From positions 1-45,257 of the forward strand of contig NZ_JACXAB010000034.1 in the NCBI RefSeq assembly GCF_014699075.1: DNA of 45,257 nt, written 5' to 3'. Shown here one piece after another: positions 1 to 8,465 of the stretch. The notes below the pieces were generated by a model. It worked only from the letters and a program-made list of their open reading frames with translations. It was not told the origin of the DNA and ran no database searches. The position numbers were made by a program, and so were the translations under genes. The stretch's first letter is position 1. Each line of letters starts with the position of its first letter. The DNA is from Microvirga sp. GTDB taxonomy: Bacteria; Pseudomonadota; Alphaproteobacteria; Rhizobiales; Beijerinckiaceae.

Positions 1-64
1 CAGGCCGGACATATGACCGCAAGCGATCCGATCAAAACACTGTCCAACACCCTTGCGAGGCGGG

Positions 65-93
65 GGCCGTCCACATAAGTCATGTGTACGGCC
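65..93. repeat. hairpin in the 3' non-coding end of the IS110-type element
   Basis: GGCCGTCCACAT (65-76) and ATGTGTACGGCC (82-93) pair over 12 bp with one mismatch around a 5-nt loop. It lies downstream of the minus-strand transposase, where IS1111-type elements carry subterminal repeats and bridge-RNA sequence. It could also be a transcription terminator for the element. Confidence 0.5.
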
Positions 94-269
94 TGTTGGT
101 GCGGCCCATCTGACCGCTGGCCCTGATGAAATCCGCAGATCAGGCTCCTGACAAGTTGACGAGCTCGAAGCTCTGACAGTACCTCGGGTTTGCCTGATCC
201 CGGCTCGACCGGTTTGCATCACGCCATCATCACCCTTTCCAAACTCAAGATCTCAGCCCGGGCCAGTGC

Positions 270-1298
270 TCAAGCAGCAGGCACGGGAGCCCGGTAGACT
301 TCTCCCTTCGCCAACACCGCCCATGCGATGCGGGCTGTCTTGTTGGCCAAGGCCACTGACGCAAGCCGGGCTGGCTTCCTGGCCAGCAGGCTGTTGATCC
401 AAGCTGTATCCGCCGCGGTCTTTGTGCGCGCATAACGGATCACTGCGGTGGCGCCGACCACCAGCAGTGTACGCAAGTAGCCATCACCCATCTTGGAGAT
501 GCGCCCCAGCCGCTCCTTACCACCGGATGAGTTCGGCCGCGGGGTCAGTCCCAGCCAGGCGGCAAACTCCCGACCACAGCGGAATTGGGATGGATCTGTC
601 ACGGTAGCTGCAAGAGCTGTGGCGGTGATGAAGCCCACGCCCGGGATTGTTTCGAGCCTCCGGCTCTCCTGGCTCTGCCGGTGCCAAGCCAGCAACTCTG
701 CCTCGAGAGCTCGGATCCGCGGCTGCAGATCGACAAGTTGGTCCACCAGCGGTGCCAGAGCGCGGCGGGCCAGGGGCGGCAATACGGCATCGGCGCTGTC
801 GTCGGTCATGAGCTTGATCAGCTCGCGGACGCGGTTGATCCCTTGAGCGACGACGATGCCAAGTTCGGCCAAGTGCCCACGCAAGGCATTGACCAGCATG
901 GTACGTTGGCGGATCAGCAGAGCCCGCATGCGGTGGAGCATCAGCACGCTCTGCTGCTCGGCCGACTTGACCGGCACGAAGCGCATGCTCGGACGTGTGA
1001 CCGCCTCGCAGATCGCCTCCGCGTCAGCCGCATCGGTCTTGCCGCGTTTGACATAAGCTTTGACGTAAGCCGGCGGCATCAGCCTGACCGTGCAGCCGAG
1101 CTTGATCAACTCCCGGGCCCAGTGGTGGGAGGTCGCGCAGGCCTCCATGCCGATCAAGCAAGGGCTCAGGCCCGCAAAGAACGATAGCACCTCGGATCGG
1201 CGCAGGCGTTTGCGAATGGCAACCTTGCCCGTCTCGTCAACGGCGTGAACCTGGAAGATGTGTTTGGCCAGATCCAGCCCGATCGTGGTTATCTGCAT
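270..1298 (-). CDS. IS110 family transposase
   Basis: Serine/DEDD transposase of 342 residues, the usual family length. The RuvC-like DEDD domain is visible at the N terminus, with D9 in GLDLAK, E52 in GMEAC, and D89/D92 in KTDAADA. A helix-hairpin-helix-like TIPGVG segment lies near residue 217. The Transposase_20 domain with the putative catalytic serine is at NSSGGKERLG (residues 256-265). The family recombines DNA guided by a structured bridge RNA. I start at the ATG at 1298; a longer open frame upstream is only read-through antisense to the next transposase. No internal stop or frameshift is seen, so the gene looks functional. Confidence 0.9.
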   Translation of the reverse strand: MQITTIGLDLAKHIFQVHAVDETGKVAIRKRLRRSEVLSFFAGLSPCLIGMEACATSHHWARELIKLGCTVRLMPPAYVKAYVKRGKTDAADAEAICEAVTRPSMRFVPVKSAEQQSVLMLHRMRALLIRQRTMLVNALRGHLAELGIVVAQGINRVRELIKLMTDDSADAVLPPLARRALAPLVDQLVDLQPRIRALEAELLAWHRQSQESRRLETIPGVGFITATALAATVTDPSQFRCGREFAAWLGLTPRPNSSGGKERLGRISKMGDGYLRTLLVVGATAVIRYARTKTAADTAWINSLLARKPARLASVALANKTARIAWAVLAKGEVYRAPVPAA

Positions 1299-1301
1299 AG
1301 C

Positions 1302-1378
1302 GGACGCTCCCTCCCTTTGTGGCCCTCTCAATGACGACCAGCCTTTGGCACTTTGATGCCGGTGAGCAGGGAGCGTCC
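1302..1378. repeat. 11-bp perfect inverted repeat upstream of the IS110 transposase
   Basis: GGACGCTCCCT (1302-1312) is the exact reverse complement of AGGGAGCGTCC (1368-1378), with 55 nt between the arms. The inner arm begins four bases upstream of the transposase start codon, so the structure would lie in the mRNA leader. It could regulate translation or form part of the element's structured RNA or left end. Confidence 0.5.
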
Positions 1379-1514
1379 ACATGGGGTAATCGCGGGAGCG
1401 AGTCGCCCCACACAAACCAGTCACGCTCATGGAAGCCGGTGGCTGTTTCCCGATAAGATGGAGAACGGGCCTCACGACGGGAAGCCGGGCCCAGGCATCG
1501 AATGGAGAACAGCC

Positions 1515-2084
1515 ATGGACGACTATATCGGGCTCGACGTGTCGATGAAAGAGACGGCGGTGTCGATCCGCCGGGGCGGCAAGCGCGTCTGGCGCGGCAA
1601 GTGCCCTTCCGATCCCAAGCTGATTGCTGACTTGATCCGCAAACGTGCCCCGTCTGCGAAGCGGGTGATCTTCGAGACCGGCCCCTTGTCGGTGTGGTTC
1701 TATCATGCGCTGAGCGCCGAGGGGCTTCCGGCCATCTGCATCGATGCACGCCATGCCAAAGCCGCACTCGACATGGCAGCGAACAAAACCGACGTGAATG
1801 ATGCCGATGGCTTGGCCCATCTGGCGGAAGTCGGGTTCTTCCGTGAGGTGCGGGTGAAAGGCTTCGACAGCATGCTGACCCGCACGCTCGTGGCGGCCCG
1901 CACCCGGCTGGTGCGGATCTGCACCGAGCTCTCCAACCAGATCCGAGGCCTCATGAAGACCTTTGGCCTGATCGTTCCCGCCGGCAAGGGCAGCACCTTC
2001 GAGAAGATTGTCCGCAGCCTTCTGGTCGACCAGGACGGGCTTTCTGCCATCGTATCGGGTGATGTCACATTAACCCGACTATGA
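1515..2084 (+). pseudogene. IS110 family transposase, 3' half lost
   Basis: This is the N-terminal DEDD half of a second, different IS110-type transposase. The start GLDVSMKETAVSI, the IFETGP segment with the conserved Glu, and KTDVNDADG with two Asp are all present. Sequence similarity stops at about residue 183, where the left inverted repeat of the IS6-family element begins (2063). The frame ends at a TGA just inside the IS6 element. No C-terminal Transposase_20 portion resumes beyond the right end of the IS6 copy, so insertion was accompanied or followed by deletion of adjacent DNA. Confidence 0.8.
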
Positions 2085-2865
2085 GAGCGGGCCGCGTAGA
2101 CGGTCCGCCATGACCAATCCCGTCAGCTACAAGCGCCACCGCTTCCCACCCGAGATCATCGCCCACGCGGTGTGGCTCTATTTCAGGTTCCCATTGAGCC
2201 TGCGGCTCGTCGAGGAAATGCTGCTTGAGCGTGGTATCGTTGTCTCTTACGAGACCGTCCGTCGCTGGGCTTTGAAGTTCGGGCCGCCCTATGCGCGCCG
2301 CCTCAGGCGCAAGACGCCAAGCCCCCGCGACATCTGGCATTTGGATGAGGTTGTGATCACCATCGCTGGCAAGAAGCACTGGCTCTGGCGAGCAGTTGAT
2401 CAGGACGGCTATGTGCTTAATGAGATCGTCCAGACGCGCCGCAACACTAAGAGCGCCAAGCGTTTGCTGAAGCGTCTGTTGAAGAAGCAGGGCTCCTCGC
2501 CGCGGCGGATGATCACTGACAAGTTGGGATCCTATGCTGCCGCTCGGCGTTAGATCATGCCGAGGATCGAGCATCGCTCGCATAAGGGGCTGAATAACCG
2601 GGCGGAGAATTCGCATCTGCCGCTGCGCCGGCGGGAGCGGATGATGCAGGGCTTTCGATCACCGGGAAGCCTGCAGAGGTTCACCTCGATCTTCTCTGCC
2701 GTCAGAAACCTGTTCGTCCCACCCCGCTCCCGCCGCTCCGCTCTCGCCACCCATCTCCACCGCCTCAACGCCATAGCGGAATGGAAAGCTGTAACCAATG
2801 TCGCTTCATGAGCCGGAGAGATGGCCGAATTGGCCTCAATGCGCCTGATATTGGTTAACGTGACA
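2063..2865 (+). mobile_element. IS6-family insertion sequence, copy 1 (inactive)
   Basis: The inverted repeats are TGTCACATTAACC (2063-2075) and GGTTAACGTGACA (2853-2865). They match at 12 of 13 positions after reverse complementation and enclose about 0.8 kb with one transposase frame, the IS6 pattern. No 8-bp target duplication is visible: the flanks read TCGGGTGA and AGGTCCGG. This fits a replicative event with deletion, or later rearrangement. It interrupts an IS110-type gene and is directly oriented with the related copy at 39250-40063. Confidence 0.8.
2110..2811 (+). pseudogene. IS6 family transposase with internal amber stop
   Basis: The frame aligns throughout with the intact transposase at 39297-40061, but a TAG codon at 2551-2553 replaces the CCG found there, and the frame then continues without shift to 2811. 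The first part (147 codons) has the HTH-like SYETVRRWALKFG and the first catalytic Asp in WHLDEV, with the second in ITDKLG. The last part carries the catalytic Glu in NNRAENSH. The stop therefore separates the DDE residues and should inactivate the enzyme unless it is read through. Two base changes separate CCG from TAG, so the lesion is not recent relative to this copy pair. Confidence 0.8.
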
Positions 2866-3232
2866 AGGTCCGGGCTAAGAGGGTCTCTTTCGGGTCAACC
2901 TTTCACCTTCCGATCGCCCAACGAACGTCGGCTCATGCCTGCCGAAGCAGACCAAGCGATTACGTCTCAGGAGTGCCATAAGCTGACCAATCGCCGTGCT
3001 TAGCCTCGCACCAAGTAGACGCTACTCGCCCTTCACAGCCTTCGCGCCGTGGATACTTTGAATGCTAGCGATGTTCTGCACGAGACCTAAGTCTATAGTC
3101 CCATCGGCAATCCGACTCCTCCACTGATCGCTTAAAGAGCCGACGTTGCGCGGCTATGAAGTGCAAGTATTTCGAATGGCACTTCCGCTCGCCGAGGCTT
3201 GATGAACTGCTGGGACTAAGCCACACGATTGT
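2866..3232. other. gene-free spacer after IS6 copy 1
   Basis: About 370 bp between the IS6 right end and the stop codon of the first catabolic gene. Only short unconvincing frames occur on both strands. No IS110 remainder, RNA gene or clear repeat is seen. It is probably scar DNA from IS-mediated deletion. Confidence 0.5.
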
Positions 3233-4123
3233 TTAGACTTCGATGGCATTTCGGCGTTCCAGCTCTGTAAGGAGTCCGCTGTGATCGAGATCGCCCGCAT
3301 TCTCGATGAGACCCCGGAATAGGTCCGCCGTCAGCGCGGTGTAAGGCAGAGCATCAAGCTCGATCCGCTCCGCAGCGTCCAGAGCATTGTCGAGATCCTT
3401 GAGATGCGTGACCGAGCGGCCTTTCGTGACAAAATCACGCTCTACCATGCGCTGACCGTGAAGTTCGAGAATGCGGCTTTCGGCAAATCCCCCACGAAGA
3501 GCCTCACGCACCTTGGCCGGATCGGCGCCGCCCCGCTGGGCCAGCAGAAGTGCCTCGGCAACGGCTCCGATGGTCACGCCGACGATGATCTGGTTAGCCA
3601 GTTTCGCGAGTTGCCCTGCTCCGTGCGGTCCCACATGAACAGGTCTGCCCATGAACTTCAGGATCGGCTCGACACGGCTGAAGATCTCGGCCTCGCCGCC
3701 AGCCATGATAGCCAATGTCCCCTGCTCTGCTCCAAGTGTGCCACCGGAAACAGGCGCATCGATATGATGGACGCCCCGCTCCTTCAGATGCTTCGCATGC
3801 TCCTGTGCCTCGGCGGGCTTAATGGAACTCATATCAACCACGATGGTCCCTGGCCGCAGGGTCCCTGCCACGCCTTGTGAGAAGAGCACATCCGTGACGA
3901 TCTTGCCATTCTCCAGCATGAGGATCACAACGTCAGCGTTGCTCACGGCCTCGGACGCGGCATCCACCACGCGAGCACCAGAAGCCGCAAGAGCCTCAGC
4001 TTTCTCGCGTGACCGGTTCCAAGCGGTCAGCGGATAGCCGGCGTCGAGCAATCGTTTTGCCTGGCGCGAGCCCATGAGCCCGATGCCAAGGAACGCTACA
4101 CTGGCAGAGATGGATGCCATCAT
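3233..4123 (-). CDS. NAD(P)-dependent beta-hydroxyacid dehydrogenase (tartronate semialdehyde reductase-like)
   Basis: Protein of 296 residues of the 3-hydroxyisobutyrate/6-phosphogluconate dehydrogenase family. It shows the N-terminal dinucleotide loop GIGLMG, the substrate-binding DAPVSGGTLGAEQGTL segment, and the catalytic Lys in QLAKLANQ. The stretch GGFAESRILELHG resembles 2-hydroxy-3-oxopropionate (tartronate semialdehyde) reductases. It is the last gene of the leftward pdxA2-tctCBA arm, 58 bp after tctA. I start at the ATG at 4123, six bases after AAGGAG; the next codon is also ATG. The likely role is oxidation or reduction of a C3/C4 hydroxyacid in the tetronate pathway, with the precise substrate unknown. 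A GarR-like or D-threonate/erythronate dehydrogenase role is possible. Confidence 0.85.
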   Translation of the reverse strand: MMASISASVAFLGIGLMGSRQAKRLLDAGYPLTAWNRSREKAEALAASGARVVDAASEAVSNADVVILMLENGKIVTDVLFSQGVAGTLRPGTIVVDMSSIKPAEAQEHAKHLKERGVHHIDAPVSGGTLGAEQGTLAIMAGGEAEIFSRVEPILKFMGRPVHVGPHGAGQLAKLANQIIVGVTIGAVAEALLLAQRGGADPAKVREALRGGFAESRILELHGQRMVERDFVTKGRSVTHLKDLDNALDAAERIELDALPYTALTADLFRGLIENAGDLDHSGLLTELERRNAIEV

Positions 4124-4181
4124 CGAAAACTCCTTCAAGGTGGCCCGCCCGGATATTGAGCGGACCATTTGAACATCGGAC

Positions 4182-5696
4182 TCAGGCGACCGCGGATGAG
4201 GCCTTCGGCTTCATCAGGCGGCCGAGCGCGCTGCTCAGCAACGGTCCGAAGGCAAGAGCCAATCCGATCAGCATCAGCGTCGTGACGAGACCGTTCGACC
4301 AAAAGATCGAGAGCGATCCTCGGGACATGATCATGGATTGGCGGAAAGCATCCTCTGCCTTATCGCCGAGCACCATCGCTAGAACGAGCGGCGCAATCGG
4401 ATAATCCAGCTTCTTAAACAGATATCCCACAACACCGAAGGCCAGGGCCAGCCAAAGATCGAACGGACGGCCAGCGACCGTGTAGGCGCCGATGAAGCAC
4501 ACGACGACGATCACGGGTCCGATTATGGCGAAAGGAATACGCAGGATCGAGGCGAAGAGCGGAATGGTGGCAAGCACCATGAGAACCGCCACGATGTTGC
4601 CGAGATACATGCTGGCAATCAGACCCCAGACGAAATCCGGCCGCTCGACGAACAGCATTGGTCCCGGATTGAGGCCCCAGATCATCAGGCCGCCCATCAT
4701 CACGGCTGCCGTTGCAGAACCGGGCACACCGAGGGCGAGCATGGGAAGGATCGCGCTGCTTCCGGCAGCGTGGTCCGCCGTCTCCGGAGCCACGACGCCC
4801 TCCGGCTCACCCTGTCCGAAACCCTCCTTACGGCGGGAGAGGCGCTTGGCCAGACCATAGCTCATGAACGAAGCGGCCGTCGGCCCACCCGGGGTGACGC
4901 CCATCCAGCACCCCACAGCGGCGCTGCGGAGGAGCGTCACCCAGTAGCGCGGCAGGGTTGCGATGGTCTTGAAGACATCACGGATCTTGACCCGCGCCCG
5001 GATACCGTCGAAGCGCAGCCCCTCCTCCATCGTGAGCATGAGCTCGCCGATGCCGAACAGGCCGATGACCGCAATGAGGAAGCTGATGCCGGACAGAAGC
5101 TCGTTGAATCCGTAGGTGAGGCGCAGGCCGCCTGAGACCGTGTCCATGCCGACCGCCGCGAAAGCAAATCCGAGGCCCATGGATACGACAGTTTTGAACG
5201 GAGATGCGGCGCCAAGTCCGATGAAGCTAGCGAAGGCCAGGAAATAGACGGCGAAGTATTCCGGCGAGCTGAAGCGAAGGGCGAATTTCGCCACCCATGT
5301 CGACAGCACGGTGATTAGGATCACGCCCACCAGAGCGCCGAAGCCGGCCGACAGGAATGCGAGGGTCAACGCCTGCGTCGCCTGCCCTTGCCGGGCCATG
5401 GGATAACCATCGAACGTTGTAGCAACGGATGACGGTTCGCCTGGAATGTTGAAGAGGATCGAGGTTGTCGATCCGCCGAAGAGCGCTCCCCAATACATGC
5501 TGGTGAGCAGGATGATTGCAGCGACCGGATCCATGGTGAAGGTCAGCGGCAGCAGCAGCGAGACGCCATTGGGAGCCCCGAGGCCCGGCAGAACGCCGAC
5601 GAGAATTCCCAGAAGCACTCCAATCATCATTAGCATGACGTGGTAGGTTGTCAGCGCGACGCCAAAGCCATGAAGGAGTGATGCGAAATTTTCCAC
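4182..5696 (-). CDS. tctA: tripartite tricarboxylate transporter, large membrane subunit TctA
   Basis: Protein of 504 residues, the normal TctA length, with about twelve hydrophobic segments. The family signature GVLPGLGAPNG occurs near residue 34, and a second Gly-rich region, GVTPGGPTAASF, lies in the centre, as expected for the two-fold repeat of the family. With TctB and the periplasmic TctC it forms a secondary, ion-driven uptake system for carboxylates. It begins 25 bp after tctB. The neighbouring PdxA2 and Otn enzymes suggest that the substrate is a four-carbon sugar acid such as threonate or erythronate, not citrate. That assignment is from context only. Confidence 0.92.
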   Translation of the reverse strand: MENFASLLHGFGVALTTYHVMLMMIGVLLGILVGVLPGLGAPNGVSLLLPLTFTMDPVAAIILLTSMYWGALFGGSTTSILFNIPGEPSSVATTFDGYPMARQGQATQALTLAFLSAGFGALVGVILITVLSTWVAKFALRFSSPEYFAVYFLAFASFIGLGAASPFKTVVSMGLGFAFAAVGMDTVSGGLRLTYGFNELLSGISFLIAVIGLFGIGELMLTMEEGLRFDGIRARVKIRDVFKTIATLPRYWVTLLRSAAVGCWMGVTPGGPTAASFMSYGLAKRLSRRKEGFGQGEPEGVVAPETADHAAGSSAILPMLALGVPGSATAAVMMGGLMIWGLNPGPMLFVERPDFVWGLIASMYLGNIVAVLMVLATIPLFASILRIPFAIIGPVIVVVCFIGAYTVAGRPFDLWLALAFGVVGYLFKKLDYPIAPLVLAMVLGDKAEDAFRQSMIMSRGSLSIFWSNGLVTTLMLIGLALAFGPLLSSALGRLMKPKASSAVA

Positions 5697-5721
5697 GACC
5701 TGTCTCCGTCAGGATTTGAGC

Positions 5722-6210
5722 CTAGTAGAGGCCCAGAGCAGCTTCGAGCGGCCCCTTCAGGAGAGGAACCTGGAAGGCGACTTCGAGCGCGAAATAAAAG
5801 ATGATAGCCGCAGCAATGCCTGAGGCGACGGATATGACGAGCCGGTATTTGCCCTGCACCCACATAACGACAGCGAGATAGAGCGCCGTCGCAACATACA
5901 GGCCGAGGAGCCGCGCCACCACCACGAAGGCCAGCATCGGCAGGAAGAACGATGCCACACGCTTGGCCTCCTCCTTATGAAGGAAGACCGATTGCAATCC
6001 GTGTCGGCCGACGGTCGCTTGGATCAAAGTCCCGAGGCTGGTGGCCACGACCAGCAGGCCGATATAGAACGGAAAAGCTCCTGGCTCTGGTCCTGCATCA
6101 CCCCAGCCGATTCCGAATTCGAGAGCGCCGACCACAGCAGCAAGTCCCAGGCCTGCAGTCAGGGTCGCAGTTCCGATCTCAGCCGTATAACGAGAAATCA
6201 TGGTGTCCAT
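5722..6210 (-). CDS. tctB: tripartite tricarboxylate transporter, small membrane subunit TctB
   Basis: Protein of 162 residues with four predicted membrane segments (roughly residues 15-32, 46-64, 88-108 and 125-150). The conserved GPEPGAFPFYIG motif after the first helix is typical of the TctB family. It forms the membrane complex with TctA encoded directly downstream. The gap to tctC upstream (71 bp) contains a strong stem-loop, so its expression is probably set lower than that of the binding protein. The start ATG at 6210 has a weak GGG-type ribosome site; an ATG three codons further in is an alternative. Confidence 0.88.
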   Translation of the reverse strand: MDTMISRYTAEIGTATLTAGLGLAAVVGALEFGIGWGDAGPEPGAFPFYIGLLVVATSLGTLIQATVGRHGLQSVFLHKEEAKRVASFFLPMLAFVVVARLLGLYVATALYLAVVMWVQGKYRLVISVASGIAAAIIFYFALEVAFQVPLLKGPLEAALGLY

Positions 6211-6240
6211 CCCGGTCTGATGAGCAGCGCATGGAAAAGA

Positions 6241-6266
6241 GGCTGACGGAGGAAAATCCGTCAGCC
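6241..6266 (-). promoter_or_regulatory. intercistronic stem-loop between tctC and tctB
   Basis: GGCTGACGGA (6241-6250) and TCCGTCAGCC (6257-6266) form a perfect 10-bp stem with a six-base loop, directly after the tctC stop. No long U-run follows, so it may act as partial terminator or as a 3' mRNA stabiliser. Either would raise binding-protein level over the membrane subunits, a common arrangement in solute-binding-protein operons. Confidence 0.75.
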
Positions 6267-6281
6267 CTGGGTTCGCGCCAG

Positions 6282-7277
6282 TTAGCGGGCGATCCAGCCT
6301 TCCTGTTCGAAGACCTTGCGGTTCTTGGCGTCGTCGGAGGCGATGAAGGTCTTCAGGTCCTGCCCGGCCAGAAAGCGGTCAGTCTGGGACGTGCGCTCGA
6401 TGTACTCCTTCCACTCGGGCGTCTCGCTCACCTTCTTGAGGATATCGGCATAGAACGTGACTGCGTCAGCAGGAACGCCACCCGGCAGCCATACGGTGCG
6501 AGGCATCTGGAACTGGTCGATCGGGATGCCGGCTTCCTTGCAGGTCGGGATGTCCGACCAGCCCATGGTGGCCGTCACCTTGACGCCACCCTGCAGGCGC
6601 GTCGGGCTGAACACGCAGAGCGGGGTGATCGCTCCAGCTTTCCACTGACCCGCATTCTCGTTCGGGTTGTTAGTATTCGAGTCGATGTGGCCGCCGGCAA
6701 GCTGCACACCGGCTGCACCGCCGCCCTGGAAGGGAACGTAAATGAACTTGGCGCCCGTGGCATCCTGGATCAGGCTGGTGAGGGTCTGATCCGTATCCTT
6801 GGACTGACTGCCACCCATCTTGAACGTGTCGGGCTTTGCCTTGACCGCTTCGATATAGCTCTTGGCGTCCTTGTAAGGCGCGTCCGCCTTGACCCACAGC
6901 AGGAACTCGTCGAGGGCCATCGCCGCCACTGGGGTCAACTCATCTGGCTTATAGGCGAGCTTCGCCACATAAGGCAGGAGATAGGCGTTGTTCGTGCCGA
7001 AGGTGAGCTTATGGCTGTCGCCGGTCGCAACCTTCGTGTAGATGAAGCCTTCCGCGCCGCTTCCACCGCCTTTGTTGGTCACGACGATGGGCTGTTCCAT
7101 CAGCTTGTGCTTGGCAATGATCGACTGCACGATGCGGGCGAAGTTGTCCGTGCCCCCGCCAGGGGCCGACGTAACGATGAACTCAACGGGTTTCGCTGGC
7201 TTCCAGTCCGCCTGCGCTACGCCGCCGAGTGTCATCGTGACGGCAGTAGCGATCAACCATGAAGTCTTCTTAAGCAT
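6282..7277 (-). CDS. tctC: tripartite tricarboxylate transporter periplasmic binding protein TctC
   Basis: Extracytoplasmic solute receptor of the Bug/TctC family, 331 residues. An N-terminal signal peptide (MLKKTSW followed by a hydrophobic stretch ending near AQA) precedes the mature start. The family's ligand loop APGGGTDNFAR is present, as is the second loop around YVPFQGGGAAG. The start at 7277 is preceded by GGAGGAA, which decides against a nine-codon longer reading. It delivers the substrate to TctA/TctB encoded downstream. It lies 57 bp after pdxA2, so this is one leftward operon. The ligand is inferred to be a tetronate (C4 sugar acid). Confidence 0.92.
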   Translation of the reverse strand: MLKKTSWLIATAVTMTLGGVAQADWKPAKPVEFIVTSAPGGGTDNFARIVQSIIAKHKLMEQPIVVTNKGGGSGAEGFIYTKVATGDSHKLTFGTNNAYLLPYVAKLAYKPDELTPVAAMALDEFLLWVKADAPYKDAKSYIEAVKAKPDTFKMGGSQSKDTDQTLTSLIQDATGAKFIYVPFQGGGAAGVQLAGGHIDSNTNNPNENAGQWKAGAITPLCVFSPTRLQGGVKVTATMGWSDIPTCKEAGIPIDQFQMPRTVWLPGGVPADAVTFYADILKKVSETPEWKEYIERTSQTDRFLAGQDLKTFIASDDAKNRKVFEQEGWIAR

Positions 7278-7334
7278 CGTTCTTCCTCCCTGTGATGTTT
7301 CCAACCGATGGCGTCGGTTCTTGGAACTGGCATT

Positions 7335-8408
7335 TTAAGAATTGACAGCCGACAACTTGGGCTGCTCGACCTCGGAGCGGCGGGCGCGCACCTCGGTCCC
7401 CATGCGGATGGCAAGCGACAGCGCCTCACGGCTGGCCCCAAGATTGGCTATGCCGCGCCCGGCGATCTCATAGGCGGTGCCATGAGCCGGGGTGCAGATC
7501 GGGAATTCGAAGCCGCCGATCAATGTAATACCACGATCAAAGCCCATCAGCTTCATCGCGATCTGCCCTTGATCATGGTACATGGTGAGAACCGCATCGA
7601 AGTCCCCGTTCTTGGCCCGCAGGAAGACAGTATCCGACGGAAACGGCCCTTCGACGGTGAAGCCCTGCGCCTGCGCCTGACGGACGGCCGGTTCGATGAC
7701 GTCGATTTCCTCCGTGCCGAAATTGCCGCCGTCACCTGCGTGCGGATTCAGACCTGCGACTGCGATGCGCGGCGGATTGAAACCCGCGGCGCGCATGCAC
7801 TGATCCGCCAGCGTGAGTGACCGCAGGATCGCCTTCTCCGAAATGGCGGAAGCGACCTGTGACAGCGGAATGTGCGAGGTGACGCGGGCATTCCAGGTCT
7901 TTCCCAGAACATTGAATTCGCTTGCCGCCACCGACGTCTTGAGCACATCGCGTACAAAGCGGATCTCGTCGTCGTATCCCTCATAGGCCAAACGCATGGC
8001 CTTCTTGTTGAAGGGCGTGAAGAACACCGCGTCCGCGCAACCAGATTGGGCCAGCAGCAGGGCGCTCCGGAAGTTCTCGGTTGCGAAAACGCCGCCTTCG
8101 AGCGTGGCCGTGGCGTGAACGACCTGATCCGGACTGAGGTTCTTGAGATCGATGAAGGCTGGGCGGGTCGAGTGCGCCGGGATCGCGCCCTCCGACGCAA
8201 CGATGTCTACATCAACCCCAACGCCTGCGACTTTGGCGCCCTGCTCCAGAATGCGTAGATCGCCAAAAATCACGAGATCGGCGCTGGAACGGAACTCATC
8301 GGCCGCGATGAGCTTGGCAGCCAGCTCAGGGCTGATGCCTGCCGGATCGCCCATGGCGAATGCGACAGTCGGCTTTGCTGACGGGATCGATGGCGATTGA
8401 GCGCTCAC
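7335..8408 (-). CDS. pdxA2: PdxA2-type 4-phospho-tetronate dehydrogenase (decarboxylating)
   Basis: PdxA-family NAD-dependent dehydrogenase of 357 residues. PdxA2 enzymes oxidise 4-phospho-D-threonate or -erythronate at C3; the product loses CO2 to give DHAP. They are distinguished from vitamin B6 PdxA by genome context. The metal-binding His residues lie in the conserved segments HIPLSQ, YHDQGQ and PAHGTAYEIAG. The nucleotide and substrate start MGDPAGI is intact near residue 19. I start at the GTG at 8408, five bases after GAGG; a longer ATG reading would run into the divergent promoter. It heads the leftward arm and is divergent from the GntR gene. The matching 4-kinase could be the DUF1537 protein encoded at 10846. 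Confidence 0.85.
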   Translation of the reverse strand: MSAQSPSIPSAKPTVAFAMGDPAGISPELAAKLIAADEFRSSADLVIFGDLRILEQGAKVAGVGVDVDIVASEGAIPAHSTRPAFIDLKNLSPDQVVHATATLEGGVFATENFRSALLLAQSGCADAVFFTPFNKKAMRLAYEGYDDEIRFVRDVLKTSVAASEFNVLGKTWNARVTSHIPLSQVASAISEKAILRSLTLADQCMRAAGFNPPRIAVAGLNPHAGDGGNFGTEEIDVIEPAVRQAQAQGFTVEGPFPSDTVFLRAKNGDFDAVLTMYHDQGQIAMKLMGFDRGITLIGGFEFPICTPAHGTAYEIAGRGIANLGASREALSLAIRMGTEVRARRSEVEQPKLSAVNS

Positions 8409-8465
8409 GGCAACCTCTTCTCGGAATGACGTAAGGACGTTAACAGTCCTAAATTTCGTACACAA

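Larger units (their letters stand above)
68..1382 (-). mobile_element. IS110/IS1111-type insertion sequence (ends approximate)
   Basis: The transposase gene at 270-1298 is flanked by non-coding DNA, as in the IS110 family, which has no classical terminal inverted repeats. The same 9-mer, CGTCCACAT, occurs at 68-76 and again at 1374-1382. This spacing of about 1.3 kb is normal for the family, so I use these repeats as provisional limits. The non-coding part downstream of the transposase holds a 12-bp hairpin, and the upstream part holds an 11-bp inverted repeat. IS110-family elements encode a structured bridge RNA in such non-coding ends. The exact ends are uncertain. Confidence 0.55.

Noticed and set aside
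1353..1514. N-terminal extension of the second IS110 transposase
   Set aside because: The family start MDDYIGLDVS at 1515 fits; the upstream part is open frame without ribosome site and lies in the IS110 non-coding end.
2821..3003. Plus-strand frame of 60 codons after IS6 copy 1
   Set aside because: It begins inside the IS6 end, has no recognisable features and no ribosome site.
5952..7262. Long plus-strand frame of over 430 codons opposite tctB and tctC
   Set aside because: It is antisense to two well-recognised genes with signal peptide and family motifs; GC-rich codon bias creates such shadows.
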